Assembly (NCBI GenBank): GCA_023252065.1
Contig: JAHEXO010000056.1
Span: 1-8,808, forward strand
Length of the DNA stretch: 8,808 nt
Direction of reading: 5' to 3'
Origin: Nocardioides sp.
GTDB lineage: Bacteria > Actinomycetota > Actinomycetes > Propionibacteriales > Nocardioidaceae
Shown one piece after another: positions 1 to 6,085 of the stretch (position 1 is its first letter; every line of letters begins with the position of its first letter). The position numbers and the translations under genes were made by a program. A model generated the notes under the pieces. That model had not been told where the DNA came from. It did no database searches and saw only the letters and a list, made by a program, of their open reading frames with translations.

Positions 1-84
1 GAGGTAGGGCAGGAAGTCCGACCGCTCGGGTGCCTCGTGGGCACCCGAGACGGTCGCACTCTCCAGCTGGACGACGTTGCTCAC
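1..84 (-). CDS. N-terminus of the third gene of the leftward operon (partial), possibly an ABC peptide permease
   Basis: A GTG codon at 84-82 opens a frame of exactly 28 codons that runs off the window edge, beginning MSNVVQLESATVSG and ending SDFLPYL. It starts 4 bases after the stop of the peptide-binding protein on the same strand, so it is almost certainly in the same operon. The upstream ribosome site is poor (GAGTGAG inside the previous stop region), which suggests translational coupling. Nothing visible identifies the family. Genes directly after an SBP_bac_5 binding protein are usually DppB/OppB-type permeases, and a hydrophilic lead ending in FLPYL could precede the first membrane helix of one. 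The permease call therefore rests on context only. Confidence 0.55.
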   Translation of the reverse strand, partial: MSNVVQLESATVSGAHEAPERSDFLPYL

Positions 85-88
85 TGGC

Positions 89-1948
89 TCACTCGCGCTC
101 GCTCGCCGTACGCCGCCTCATGAACACCACGATCGCACCGATCACGACCACGACGACCAGGGCGATGCCGATCCACTTGAAGGCGTTCGAGCTCTGCTGC
201 TTGGCCTGCTCCCCGGCGGTGGTCGCGCCCGTGGTGGGCTTGGCCTTCCACCAGCTGGTGAAGCCGTGCTGCAGCGGGTAGAACCCCTGGGCGTCCTTCG
301 AGCCCTGCAGATAGTCGGAGACCAGGTCGGTGCGGAGCGCGGACAGCCCGCTCTTGTAGAACAGGATCAGGTCCGCGTTGTTGGCATAGAGGATCTTCTG
401 CATCGACGCGATCGTCGCGACCCGCTGGGTCGGGTCGAACTGCGTCTGCTGCTGCTGGTAGAGCCGGTCGTACTGGGGGTTGCAGAAGAACGCGTCGGTG
501 TTGCCGTTCTGGCCGTTGTCATCGGGAAGGGTGCCGCAGGTCTGGATCGACAGCAGGTACGTCGGGTCGGGGCCGGTGCTCCAGCCGTCCATGAGCATGT
601 CCCAGTCGCCCTTGGCGAGGTTGGCGTTGAGCTGGTCGAAGCTCATGGCGTTGACGTCCAGCTTGATCCCGATCGCCGACATCCATTCCTTGAGGTACGG
701 CGCGATCGCGGCGTCGGTGGCGTCGTCGGAGTGGATGCCGAGGCGGAACTCGAGCGGCTTGCCGTCCGGTGCGACGCGCACGCCGTTGGGACCCATCTTG
801 TAGCCGGCCTGGTCGAGCATCTGCTTGGCCCGGGCCGGGTCGTAGTTCAGCGCCTCGGAGGACGAGGGCTTCCAGAAGAACTGCGGGTACCCGGGCGGGA
901 GGTAACCGCCTCCGACGACGCCGTGGCCGTCGAGCACCTTGCGGACGAGCTCGTCCCGGTTGATCCCGAGGGCGACCGCCTGGCGGACCCGGATGTCCTT
1001 CAGGATCGGGTTGCCGGTACCGATCGGCTTCCCGGACCGGGTCTTGGCCCCCGAGTTGATCTCGACGGCCGTCCAGCCGTTGGCCTCGGTCTGGTACGTC
1101 ATCACGTTGCTCTTGGAGGACATGGCGTTGTACTGAGCCGGGGTGAGTCCGCTGATCTGCTGCAGCTGACCGCTGGTCAGCGCTGCCGCGGCAGCATCAC
1201 TGTTGGAGTAGTAGTTGGTCACGACCTTGTCGTAGCCGGGCGCACCGAGGAAGAACGACTTGTTCGCCGTCATCTGGGCGTACTGGTTGGTCTTGAAGCC
1301 GGTGAGGACGAACGGGCCGTAGCCGACGACCGGGAAGTCCATGTTGCGGTAGTTCTTCAGGCCGGCGACGTGGCTCTTCCAGATGTGCTCGGGCACGATC
1401 GGGATCCCAGAGACCGGGACGCTCAGGTAGAGCATGTTCGCCTGCGGCTGCTTGGTGGTGATCACCACCGTGTTGTCGTCGGGGGCGGTGACGGTCTTGA
1501 AGTTCTGCACCAGTGACCCGTTCGACGTGGCCGCGGTCGCGTTGTGCATGATCAGGTTGAGGGTCCAGGCGACGTCCTTGGCGGTGAGCGGCTGCCCGTC
1601 GCTCCACTTCAGCCCCGGGTGGAGACTGAACGTCCAGGTGAGCTTGTCCGATGAGGTCTTCCAGGAGTCGGCGAGGTAGGGGATCGGCTTCCCCTCGGTG
1701 TCGAGCATCGTCAACGTCGGATAGATGGCACCGATGACGTTGAGCTCCCCGTCGTAGTAGCTCAGGAACGGGTTGAAGGTCGTCATCTGCGTGTCGGCCG
1801 GGACCGTCAGCGTGGTCTGCGAGCCGGAGTCGGCCTGAGCGCTGCTGCCGGCCAGCGGCCCTGCGAGCACGAGGGCCGCCCCTACGCCGATGGCGGCGAG
1901 GTTCGCCATCCGTCGTCGGGTCCAGCCACCTCGGGTGGTCGTGGTCAT
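89..1948 (-). CDS. Peptide ABC transporter substrate-binding protein (SBP_bac_5 family) with C-terminal membrane anchor
   Basis: Extracytoplasmic binding protein for a peptide/nickel-type ABC importer, 619 aa. The ATG at 1948 is chosen because AAAGGAG lies 6 bases upstream (1961-1955) and a signal peptide follows at once: basic WTRRRM (9-14), a hydrophobic stretch (about 17-33) and an AQA/D cleavage site near residue 39. The family pattern is clear: TFNPFL near the mature N-terminus, YPTLTMLDTEGKPIPYLADSW, LHPGLKWSDGQPLTAKDVAWTL, GYGPFVLTGF, IRVRQAVALGINRDEL, YDPARAKQMLDQAGY and WDMLMDGW. There is no lipobox cysteine. Instead residues 592-610 form a Val/Ile-rich membrane helix followed by RRR and a charged tail, so the protein is probably held by its C-terminus. 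The start overlaps the decarboxylase stop by ATGA. The ligand cannot be read from sequence; context suggests D-residue or gamma-glutamyl peptides. Confidence 0.93.
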   Translation of the reverse strand: MTTTTRGGWTRRRMANLAAIGVGAALVLAGPLAGSSAQADSGSQTTLTVPADTQMTTFNPFLSYYDGELNVIGAIYPTLTMLDTEGKPIPYLADSWKTSSDKLTWTFSLHPGLKWSDGQPLTAKDVAWTLNLIMHNATAATSNGSLVQNFKTVTAPDDNTVVITTKQPQANMLYLSVPVSGIPIVPEHIWKSHVAGLKNYRNMDFPVVGYGPFVLTGFKTNQYAQMTANKSFFLGAPGYDKVVTNYYSNSDAAAAALTSGQLQQISGLTPAQYNAMSSKSNVMTYQTEANGWTAVEINSGAKTRSGKPIGTGNPILKDIRVRQAVALGINRDELVRKVLDGHGVVGGGYLPPGYPQFFWKPSSSEALNYDPARAKQMLDQAGYKMGPNGVRVAPDGKPLEFRLGIHSDDATDAAIAPYLKEWMSAIGIKLDVNAMSFDQLNANLAKGDWDMLMDGWSTGPDPTYLLSIQTCGTLPDDNGQNGNTDAFFCNPQYDRLYQQQQTQFDPTQRVATIASMQKILYANNADLILFYKSGLSALRTDLVSDYLQGSKDAQGFYPLQHGFTSWWKAKPTTGATTAGEQAKQQSSNAFKWIGIALVVVVVIGAIVVFMRRRTASERE

Positions 1949-3300
1949 GCATGGCTCCTTTCTGGGCCGGGCGCTGCTCCGTCGAGGGCTCGGGTGAGCT
2001 CGACCGTGATCTGGCGTGCGGGGGGTGGGGTGCGTTCGGCGAGTCGAAGGGTCCCGTCGCGGAGGACGAGCACCTCGCGGGCAGCGGGACGGCCGTTGTA
2101 CCGAGACGAGAACGACGCGCCGTAGGCGCCTGCCTCGTGGACGACCACGAGGTCGCCGCGTCGCAGCTGTGGGAGCTGGTGGAGGCCGAAGGTGTCCGTC
2201 GACTCGCACACCGCCCCGTGCACCGCGACCTCGCCCACCTCGACGGCCTCGTCACCCGTCAGCGCGGTGACGTCGTGGCGGCTGCCATAGAGCGCGGGCC
2301 GGATCAGCTCGGTCATCCCCGCGTCGAGGATCACCTGTGCCTGGTCACCCCTCATCCGGGTGTGCAGTACCTCGGCCACGAGCCAGCCGGCGGCCCCGAC
2401 GACTACCCGGCCCGGCTCGATCGCAGGCACGGGAGGCAGCGACAGCCCGGCGGTGGCAAGCTCGGCAGCCAAGGCGTCGGCGAACTCCTGGGGGGCCGGA
2501 CTCGCGCCGTACGCCGGGAAGCCACCACCGAAGTCGACCACGTCGAGGTCGTCGGGTCGGGCGTGGACCGACCGGACATGGTCCAGCAGCTCCACCGCGC
2601 GACGTCCAGCCACCGCCCAAGCCGTCACGTCGCGCAGGTGGGAGCCCATGTGGACGTGGATGCCGCGCAGCCGGAGACCGCCGTGCCAGAGGTCGGCAGC
2701 GGCCAGCTCCTGCAGGTCACGGGCGCTGAGGCCGAACTTGCTGGTCGCCAGGCCGACCGCGAGGCCGGGTGTGGTCTCCGGTGCCACGTCGGGGTTCAGC
2801 CTGAGCAGCACCGGAAGCTCGAGGTCGCCGCCCAGCGTCGTACGACGGTCGCGGTGCAGCTCGACGAGACGGTGCAGCTCGTCGGCCGACTCGACCGCCA
2901 CCCACCGCAGCGAGGGCGTCGCTGCCGCCTGCTCCACCGCAGCGCGCAGGTCTGCGTCGGTCTTGCCCACACCTTCCAGCGTCGTCCGGTCGACCGGGAC
3001 GCCGGCCGTGTGGGCGCTGACCCACTCGCCCGTCGAGACGACGTTGGCACCCCAGCCGCGGGCGGCCACCACATCGACGACGGCCGGCAGGTCGTTCGCC
3101 TTGAGGGAGTACTGCCACACCCACGGCCGCGGGAACGCCCGCTCGACGGCGGCGGCGGCGGCGTTCAGGGCCGCCACGTCCACCACATAGAGGGGTGTGC
3201 CGAAGCGGGCCGCTGCGTCCGTCAGTCGCTCCCGCAGCAGTCGATCCAGGGCAGTGGGAACGCCTGCACGACCCGTGACCGAGGAGGCAGGGAACGACAT
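1945..3300 (-). CDS. Fold-type III PLP-dependent decarboxylase, diaminopimelate decarboxylase (LysA)-like
   Basis: Predicted PLP enzyme of the Orn/DAP/Arg decarboxylase group 2, 451 aa from the ATG at 3300 (461 aa from an in-frame GTG at 3330). Visible family motifs, numbered from the ATG: YSLKAN with the Schiff-base lysine K68; GIHVHMGS (213-220); DFGGGF (256-261), the phosphate-binding glycines; EPGR (295-298); RPALYGSRH (334-342); CESTD (365-369); and EAGAYGASFSSRYNGRP (389-405). R298, R334, Y338, C365/E366 and Y393 sit where DAP decarboxylases hold the substrate, which favours a diamino-dicarboxylate or a D-amino acid over L-ornithine. The N-terminus has an alternating beta-alpha barrel look. 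Its place before a peptide transporter, opposite D-aminoacylase genes, argues for a catabolic role rather than housekeeping lysine synthesis. D-ornithine/D-lysine decarboxylases belong to the same fold group and are a real alternative. Neither candidate start has a Shine-Dalgarno; a possible promoter suggests leaderless translation from 3300. Confidence 0.9.
   Translation of the reverse strand: MSFPASSVTGRAGVPTALDRLLRERLTDAAARFGTPLYVVDVAALNAAAAAVERAFPRPWVWQYSLKANDLPAVVDVVAARGWGANVVSTGEWVSAHTAGVPVDRTTLEGVGKTDADLRAAVEQAAATPSLRWVAVESADELHRLVELHRDRRTTLGGDLELPVLLRLNPDVAPETTPGLAVGLATSKFGLSARDLQELAAADLWHGGLRLRGIHVHMGSHLRDVTAWAVAGRRAVELLDHVRSVHARPDDLDVVDFGGGFPAYGASPAPQEFADALAAELATAGLSLPPVPAIEPGRVVVGAAGWLVAEVLHTRMRGDQAQVILDAGMTELIRPALYGSRHDVTALTGDEAVEVGEVAVHGAVCESTDTFGLHQLPQLRRGDLVVVHEAGAYGASFSSRYNGRPAAREVLVLRDGTLRLAERTPPPARQITVELTRALDGAAPGPERSHA
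1955..1961 (-). promoter_or_regulatory. Ribosome binding site of the peptide-binding protein
   Basis: AAAGGAG on the minus strand, 6 bases before the ATG at 1948. It rules out the longer upstream openings of this frame (to 2209) and an ATG 4 bases upstream in another frame (1952). It lies inside the end of the decarboxylase gene. Confidence 0.8.
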
Positions 3301-3307
3301 GCCGCGG

Positions 3308-3337
3308 AGTACAACATCATTCAGTTTCACAGGTCAA
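3308..3337 (-). promoter_or_regulatory. Possible leaderless promoter of the decarboxylase/transporter operon
   Basis: On the minus strand TTGACC (3337-3332) matches a -35 box. After 17-18 bases comes TTGTAC/TGTACT (3314-3308), a weak -10, and then 7 bases to the ATG at 3300. That spacing would place the transcript start at or beside the ATG, as is common for leaderless actinobacterial genes, and would explain the missing ribosome site. The -10 lacks the usual A at its second base, so this is tentative. Confidence 0.4.
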
Positions 3338-3370
3338 TGGTCTGATGTGAATGAAATGAATCAGTTACTC
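3315..3370. promoter_or_regulatory. AT-rich divergent control region with repeats; candidate operator of the RpiR regulator
   Basis: Bases 3311-3370 are about 37% GC, far below the genes on both sides. They hold an inverted pair TTCAC (3326-3330) / GTGAA (3347-3351) with 16 bases between. It extends imperfectly so that both outward readings give GTGAA followed by TGAATGA-like sequence. There is also a near-direct repeat, TCAGTTTCAC (3321-3330) and TCAGTTACTC (3361-3370), exactly 40 bases apart. The repeats lie across the likely -35/-10 zones of both operons, so a dimeric regulator bound here could control both. That this is the RpiR site is inferred from position. Confidence 0.5.
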
Positions 3371-3371
3371 T
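3366..3371 (+). promoter_or_regulatory. Possible -10 box for a leaderless rpiR-family transcript
   Basis: TACTCT fits the actinobacterial TAnnnT pattern and lies 7 bases before the ATG at 3379. No Shine-Dalgarno precedes that ATG (TGCCACCC), so a leaderless mRNA is plausible. There is no good -35 match at the expected distance (TGATGT at 3343-3348). Confidence 0.3.
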
Positions 3372-3378
3372 GCCACCC

Positions 3379-4296
3379 ATGTCGACCGCAGCCCTGGGCG
3401 TGACCGAGCGCGTCCGGCGCAGCCTGGGGGACCTCAGCAAGGCCGAACGGCGCGTGGCGCGGACCCTTCTCTCCGGCCCGCCGACCATCGGGCTCGAGTC
3501 GGTCAGCCAGCTCGCCGCCCATGCCGGCGTCAGCGGCCCCACCGTGAGCCGGTTCGTCTCCCGGCTCGGCTTCGACAACTACGCGGCCTTCCAGCACGCC
3601 CTTCTCGAGGACCTGGCGGCCCAGGTGCTGTCACCCATCGACGTGTACCACAGCCATCAGACAGGCTCCGAGCACCCGCCCCTCGAGCTTGCCGCCGGAG
3701 CGCTCGCCGAGGCGGTGAGCGGCACCCTCGCGCAGCTCAGTCCCCCGGACTTCGAGCGCGCCGTCTCCCTGATCGCCGACGAACGACACCGGGTGCTCGT
3801 CACGGGCGGCTGGACCAGCCACCTGCTCGCCGAGATGCTCACCTCGCTGGTGAGGCCCTTCCGGTCCGGGGTCCTGCACGTCCCCTCGCTCGCCGCGGAG
3901 CGCGCGGCGTCGCTGGCCGACCTCACCCGCGGCGCGGTCGTCGTGCTCTTCGACTTCCGTCGCTATGAGCTGGACACCTACGAGTTCGCACGCCTGGCGC
4001 GCGAACGCGGCGGGCGCCTGGTCCTCCTCACCGACCCCTGGCTCTCCCCCATCGCCGACCTCGCCGATGCGGTGCTGCCGGCCCAGGTGGACGGACCCTC
4101 GCCGTTCGAGAGCCTCACGCCCACGGTGGCGCTCGTGGAGACCCTCGCGACGGGCGTCGCCCGTGAGCTGGGCGCCGCGGGCACGGAACGACTCGGCCTG
4201 TACGGATCCATCGCCGACCAGTGGGTCCGCCCGTTCACCAGCACGCCCCCGAGGCCGTCCGTCAAGGGCGCGGCCGTTCCCGAAGGAGATTCATGA
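3379..4296 (+). CDS. MurR/RpiR family transcriptional regulator (HTH + SIS domain)
   Basis: Predicted DNA-binding regulator of this locus, 305 aa, a normal length for the family. Residues about 1-80 are the HTH_6 domain: a helix with SKAERRVARTLL, then SVSQLAAHAGVSGPTVSRFV as the helix-turn-helix, then LGFDNYAAFQHAL. Residues about 125-262 are a SIS domain with VLVTGGWTSHLLAE at its start and ERGGRLVLLTDPWLSPIADLADAVL in the second half. The usual SxSGxT phosphosugar loop is replaced by LFDFRRYELDT (190-200), so the effector may not be a sugar phosphate. The gene starts both operons' divergent region and is the first gene of its own operon, so it probably regulates both sides and itself. The stop overlaps the next start as ATGA. 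Confidence 0.93.
   Translation: MSTAALGVTERVRRSLGDLSKAERRVARTLLSGPPTIGLESVSQLAAHAGVSGPTVSRFVSRLGFDNYAAFQHALLEDLAAQVLSPIDVYHSHQTGSEHPPLELAAGALAEAVSGTLAQLSPPDFERAVSLIADERHRVLVTGGWTSHLLAEMLTSLVRPFRSGVLHVPSLAAERAASLADLTRGAVVVLFDFRRYELDTYEFARLARERGGRLVLLTDPWLSPIADLADAVLPAQVDGPSPFESLTPTVALVETLATGVARELGAAGTERLGLYGSIADQWVRPFTSTPPRPSVKGAAVPEGDS
4283..4288 (+). promoter_or_regulatory. Ribosome binding site fixing the dehydrogenase start
   Basis: AAGGAG lies 4 bases before the ATG at 4293, inside the last codons of the regulator. It shows that the true start is 4293 and not the earlier ATG at 4221 in the same frame. Confidence 0.8.
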
Positions 4297-5321
4297 CGCA
4301 CGAAGAGGTCCAGGTCGCCCACGTCGGGCTCGGCGCCATCGGGCTGGAAGTGGTCCGATTGCTGGTGCACCGGACCGGGGTGCGCGTCGTAGCAGCATGC
4401 GACATCAGCCCCCACCTCGTCGGAACGTCGCTTCGCCATGCTCTCGACGAGGATCTCTACGACGACCTCACCATCGTGGCGAGCCTGGCCGACGTACCGA
4501 CATCCAGGTCCGGCGCCGACCTGGTCGTCACCCACACGACCTCGTCCTCGCTGGCTCGCTGCCTTCCCGAGCTACTGGCGGCGGTCGAGGCGGGCGCGCA
4601 CGTGGTCTCGTCGTGCGAAGAGCTGTCCTACCCGTGGCTGCGGGCGCCCGACTCGGCGAGGACCCTGGACCGCGCAGCGCGGGCCGCCGGGGTCTCGGTG
4701 GTCGGCACCGGCGTCAACCCAGGGTTCGCCATGGACTACCTCCCGATCGTGCTCTCGGGCGCTGCCCGTCACGTCGAGTCCGTCCACGTGCACCGCGTCC
4801 AGGACGCCCAACAGCGTCGGCAGCCGCTCCAGGCCAAGGTCGGAGCCGGAATCTCGCCCGAGGAGTTCCAACAGCGAGTCGCCGCGGGGACCATCGGTCA
4901 CGTGGGGCTCACCGAATCGGCCCAGGCAGTCGCCGCGGCCCTCGGCTGGGCAACCCTGCCGGGCTTCGTCACCAGGGAGTCGATCGAACCGGTGTTGGCC
5001 CAGTCACCCGTGCCCTCGGCCTTCGGAACGATCGAGCCCGGCCAGGTCGCCGGGATCGACCAGGTCGCTGTGGTCTCGGTGTCCGACGTTGAACGGGTTC
5101 GGCTACGACTCAGCATGGCGGTCGGCATCGGGCCGTCCCGCGACGACATCAGGCTGACCGGCGACCCCGACCTGCACCTGTCCGTCCCGGACGGGCTGCA
5201 CGGAGACACGGCCACCGCCGCCGCGCTCGTCAACACCATCGACAGCATCCGCAAGGCCGAGCCCGGGCTCCGCGTGATGAGCGAGCTCCGGCCCCCACGT
5301 CCCGCGCTCGTGGCCTCATGA
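4293..5321 (+). CDS. NAD(P)-dependent dehydrogenase of the DapB fold, similar to 2,4-diaminopentanoate dehydrogenase
   Basis: Predicted cytoplasmic NAD(P)-linked amine or imine oxidoreductase, 342 aa. The N-terminal Rossmann domain shows VAHVGLGAIGLEVVRLL (8-24) with GxGxxG at 12-17, an acidic CDIS at the end of beta-2 (D37), and HTTSSS (81-86). These are followed by VSSCEELSYPW (105-115) and GTGVNPGFAMDYLP (138-151). The C-terminal half has KVGAGISPEEF, GHVGLTES, RESIEPV, GDPDLHLSVPDGLHGDTATAAALVNTI (290-316) and a final ELRPPRP. I recognise this set of motifs from the 2,4-diaminopentanoate dehydrogenase (Ord) group, known from clostridial ornithine fermentation; actinobacterial relatives are usually called dihydrodipicolinate reductase-like. 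It is not a housekeeping DapB, which is shorter (about 250 aa) and has a different lysine/histidine motif. The substrate here is unknown. A diamino acid or its product, supplied by neighbouring deacylase and decarboxylase genes, is a sensible guess. Confidence 0.85.
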   Translation: MTHEEVQVAHVGLGAIGLEVVRLLVHRTGVRVVAACDISPHLVGTSLRHALDEDLYDDLTIVASLADVPTSRSGADLVVTHTTSSSLARCLPELLAAVEAGAHVVSSCEELSYPWLRAPDSARTLDRAARAAGVSVVGTGVNPGFAMDYLPIVLSGAARHVESVHVHRVQDAQQRRQPLQAKVGAGISPEEFQQRVAAGTIGHVGLTESAQAVAAALGWATLPGFVTRESIEPVLAQSPVPSAFGTIEPGQVAGIDQVAVVSVSDVERVRLRLSMAVGIGPSRDDIRLTGDPDLHLSVPDGLHGDTATAAALVNTIDSIRKAEPGLRVMSELRPPRPALVAS

Positions 5322-6085
5322 GACCGGCGTCCGGTCCCCAGCCGACGGTGGCCGTCACGGTCGGCTACGACCTCCCGCGGCACCCACAGCGGCTGGGCGG
5401 ACGAGCCGCCCTCCTCGAGACCCTGGACTCGGCAGGCGCGTTCCTCCGGCTGGTGTCCGCGCTGGGATGTCCGCCCCTGGATGACGCGTTCTTCGCCGAC
5501 CTCGACGGCCTGGTGCTGCCCGGCGGTCCCGACCCGCACCCACGGCTGTGGGGGGAGCCCGTTCATCCCACGACGGTCATCGACGAGCCGCGGGACGAGC
5601 TGGAGTACGCCCTGCTCGACGGCTGCCTGGAGCGCGGGATCCCGGTGCTCGGGGTTTGTCGTGGGCTCCAGGTGGTCAACGTCGCTCTCGGCGGGACTCT
5701 GATCCAGGATCTTCCACCCGGGGCGATCGACCACCGCGGCCCGGCGGACCGGACGATGCTGGCGCACGACCTCCGCGTGGCCCCTGGCACCCGGGTCGCC
5801 ACCGTCTATGGATCCGGCCGGGTGCGGGTCAACACCGCGCACCACCAGGGGGTCGGCGTGCTGGGCGACGGGCTGCTGGCCTCCGGATGGGCCGAGGACG
5901 GCTGTGTGGAGGCCATCGAGTGGGCCGACGACGAGCATTGGCTGGTCGCGGTCCAGTACCACCCTGAGGACCTGCACGCCGCCGACCCCGCCCACCTCCG
6001 TCTCTTCACGGCGTTCCTCGACCGGGCGCGCGACCGGAAGCGGCGCCGGACCGGCGCGCTCGAGGGGGTCCCGTGTACGACCTGA
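5318..6085 (+). CDS. Gamma-glutamyl hydrolase-like class I glutamine amidotransferase-fold protein (PuuD/peptidase C26)
   Basis: Predicted cytoplasmic hydrolase of gamma-glutamyl amides, 255 aa, the usual size for PuuD-type enzymes. Motifs: DGLVLPGGPDPHPRLWGE (63-80), GVCRGLQVVNVALGGTLIQDLP (112-133) with nucleophile C114, VNTAHHQGV (171-179), and WLVAVQYHPEDLH (208-220) with H215 and E217. The Cys-His-Glu triad is therefore complete, and no synthetase partner domain is present. The start overlaps the dehydrogenase stop by ATGA and has no strong ribosome site, so it is probably translated by re-initiation. The end overlaps the deacylase start by 13 bases. PuuD cleaves gamma-glutamyl-GABA in putrescine breakdown, but no other Puu genes are visible. 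Next to a D-aminoacylase and a DAP-type decarboxylase, a gamma-D-glutamyl peptide or gamma-glutamyl amine may be the substrate. Confidence 0.88.
   Translation: MRPASGPQPTVAVTVGYDLPRHPQRLGGRAALLETLDSAGAFLRLVSALGCPPLDDAFFADLDGLVLPGGPDPHPRLWGEPVHPTTVIDEPRDELEYALLDGCLERGIPVLGVCRGLQVVNVALGGTLIQDLPPGAIDHRGPADRTMLAHDLRVAPGTRVATVYGSGRVRVNTAHHQGVGVLGDGLLASGWAEDGCVEAIEWADDEHWLVAVQYHPEDLHAADPAHLRLFTAFLDRARDRKRRRTGALEGVPCTT
6062..6068 (+). promoter_or_regulatory. Ribosome binding site for the GTG start of the deacylase
   Basis: GAGGGGG lies 4 bases before the GTG at 6073 and inside the end of the hydrolase gene. It supports GTG as the start; the protein then begins MYDLIVRGGQVLDG, the normal beginning of this amidohydrolase family. 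Confidence 0.65.

Noticed and set aside
77..3345. Very long plus-strand open frames opposite the binding protein (77-1516) and the decarboxylase (1951-3345).
   Set aside because: They mirror real genes in GC-rich DNA, where antisense frames stay open by codon bias. The translations are low-complexity Val/Gly/Arg/Asp runs with no family motif.
5318..6085. Reading the PuuD-like gene as part of a putrescine (Puu) pathway.
   Set aside because: No gamma-glutamylputrescine synthetase, oxidase or aldehyde dehydrogenase is in the window; the neighbours point to D-amino acid or diamino acid chemistry.
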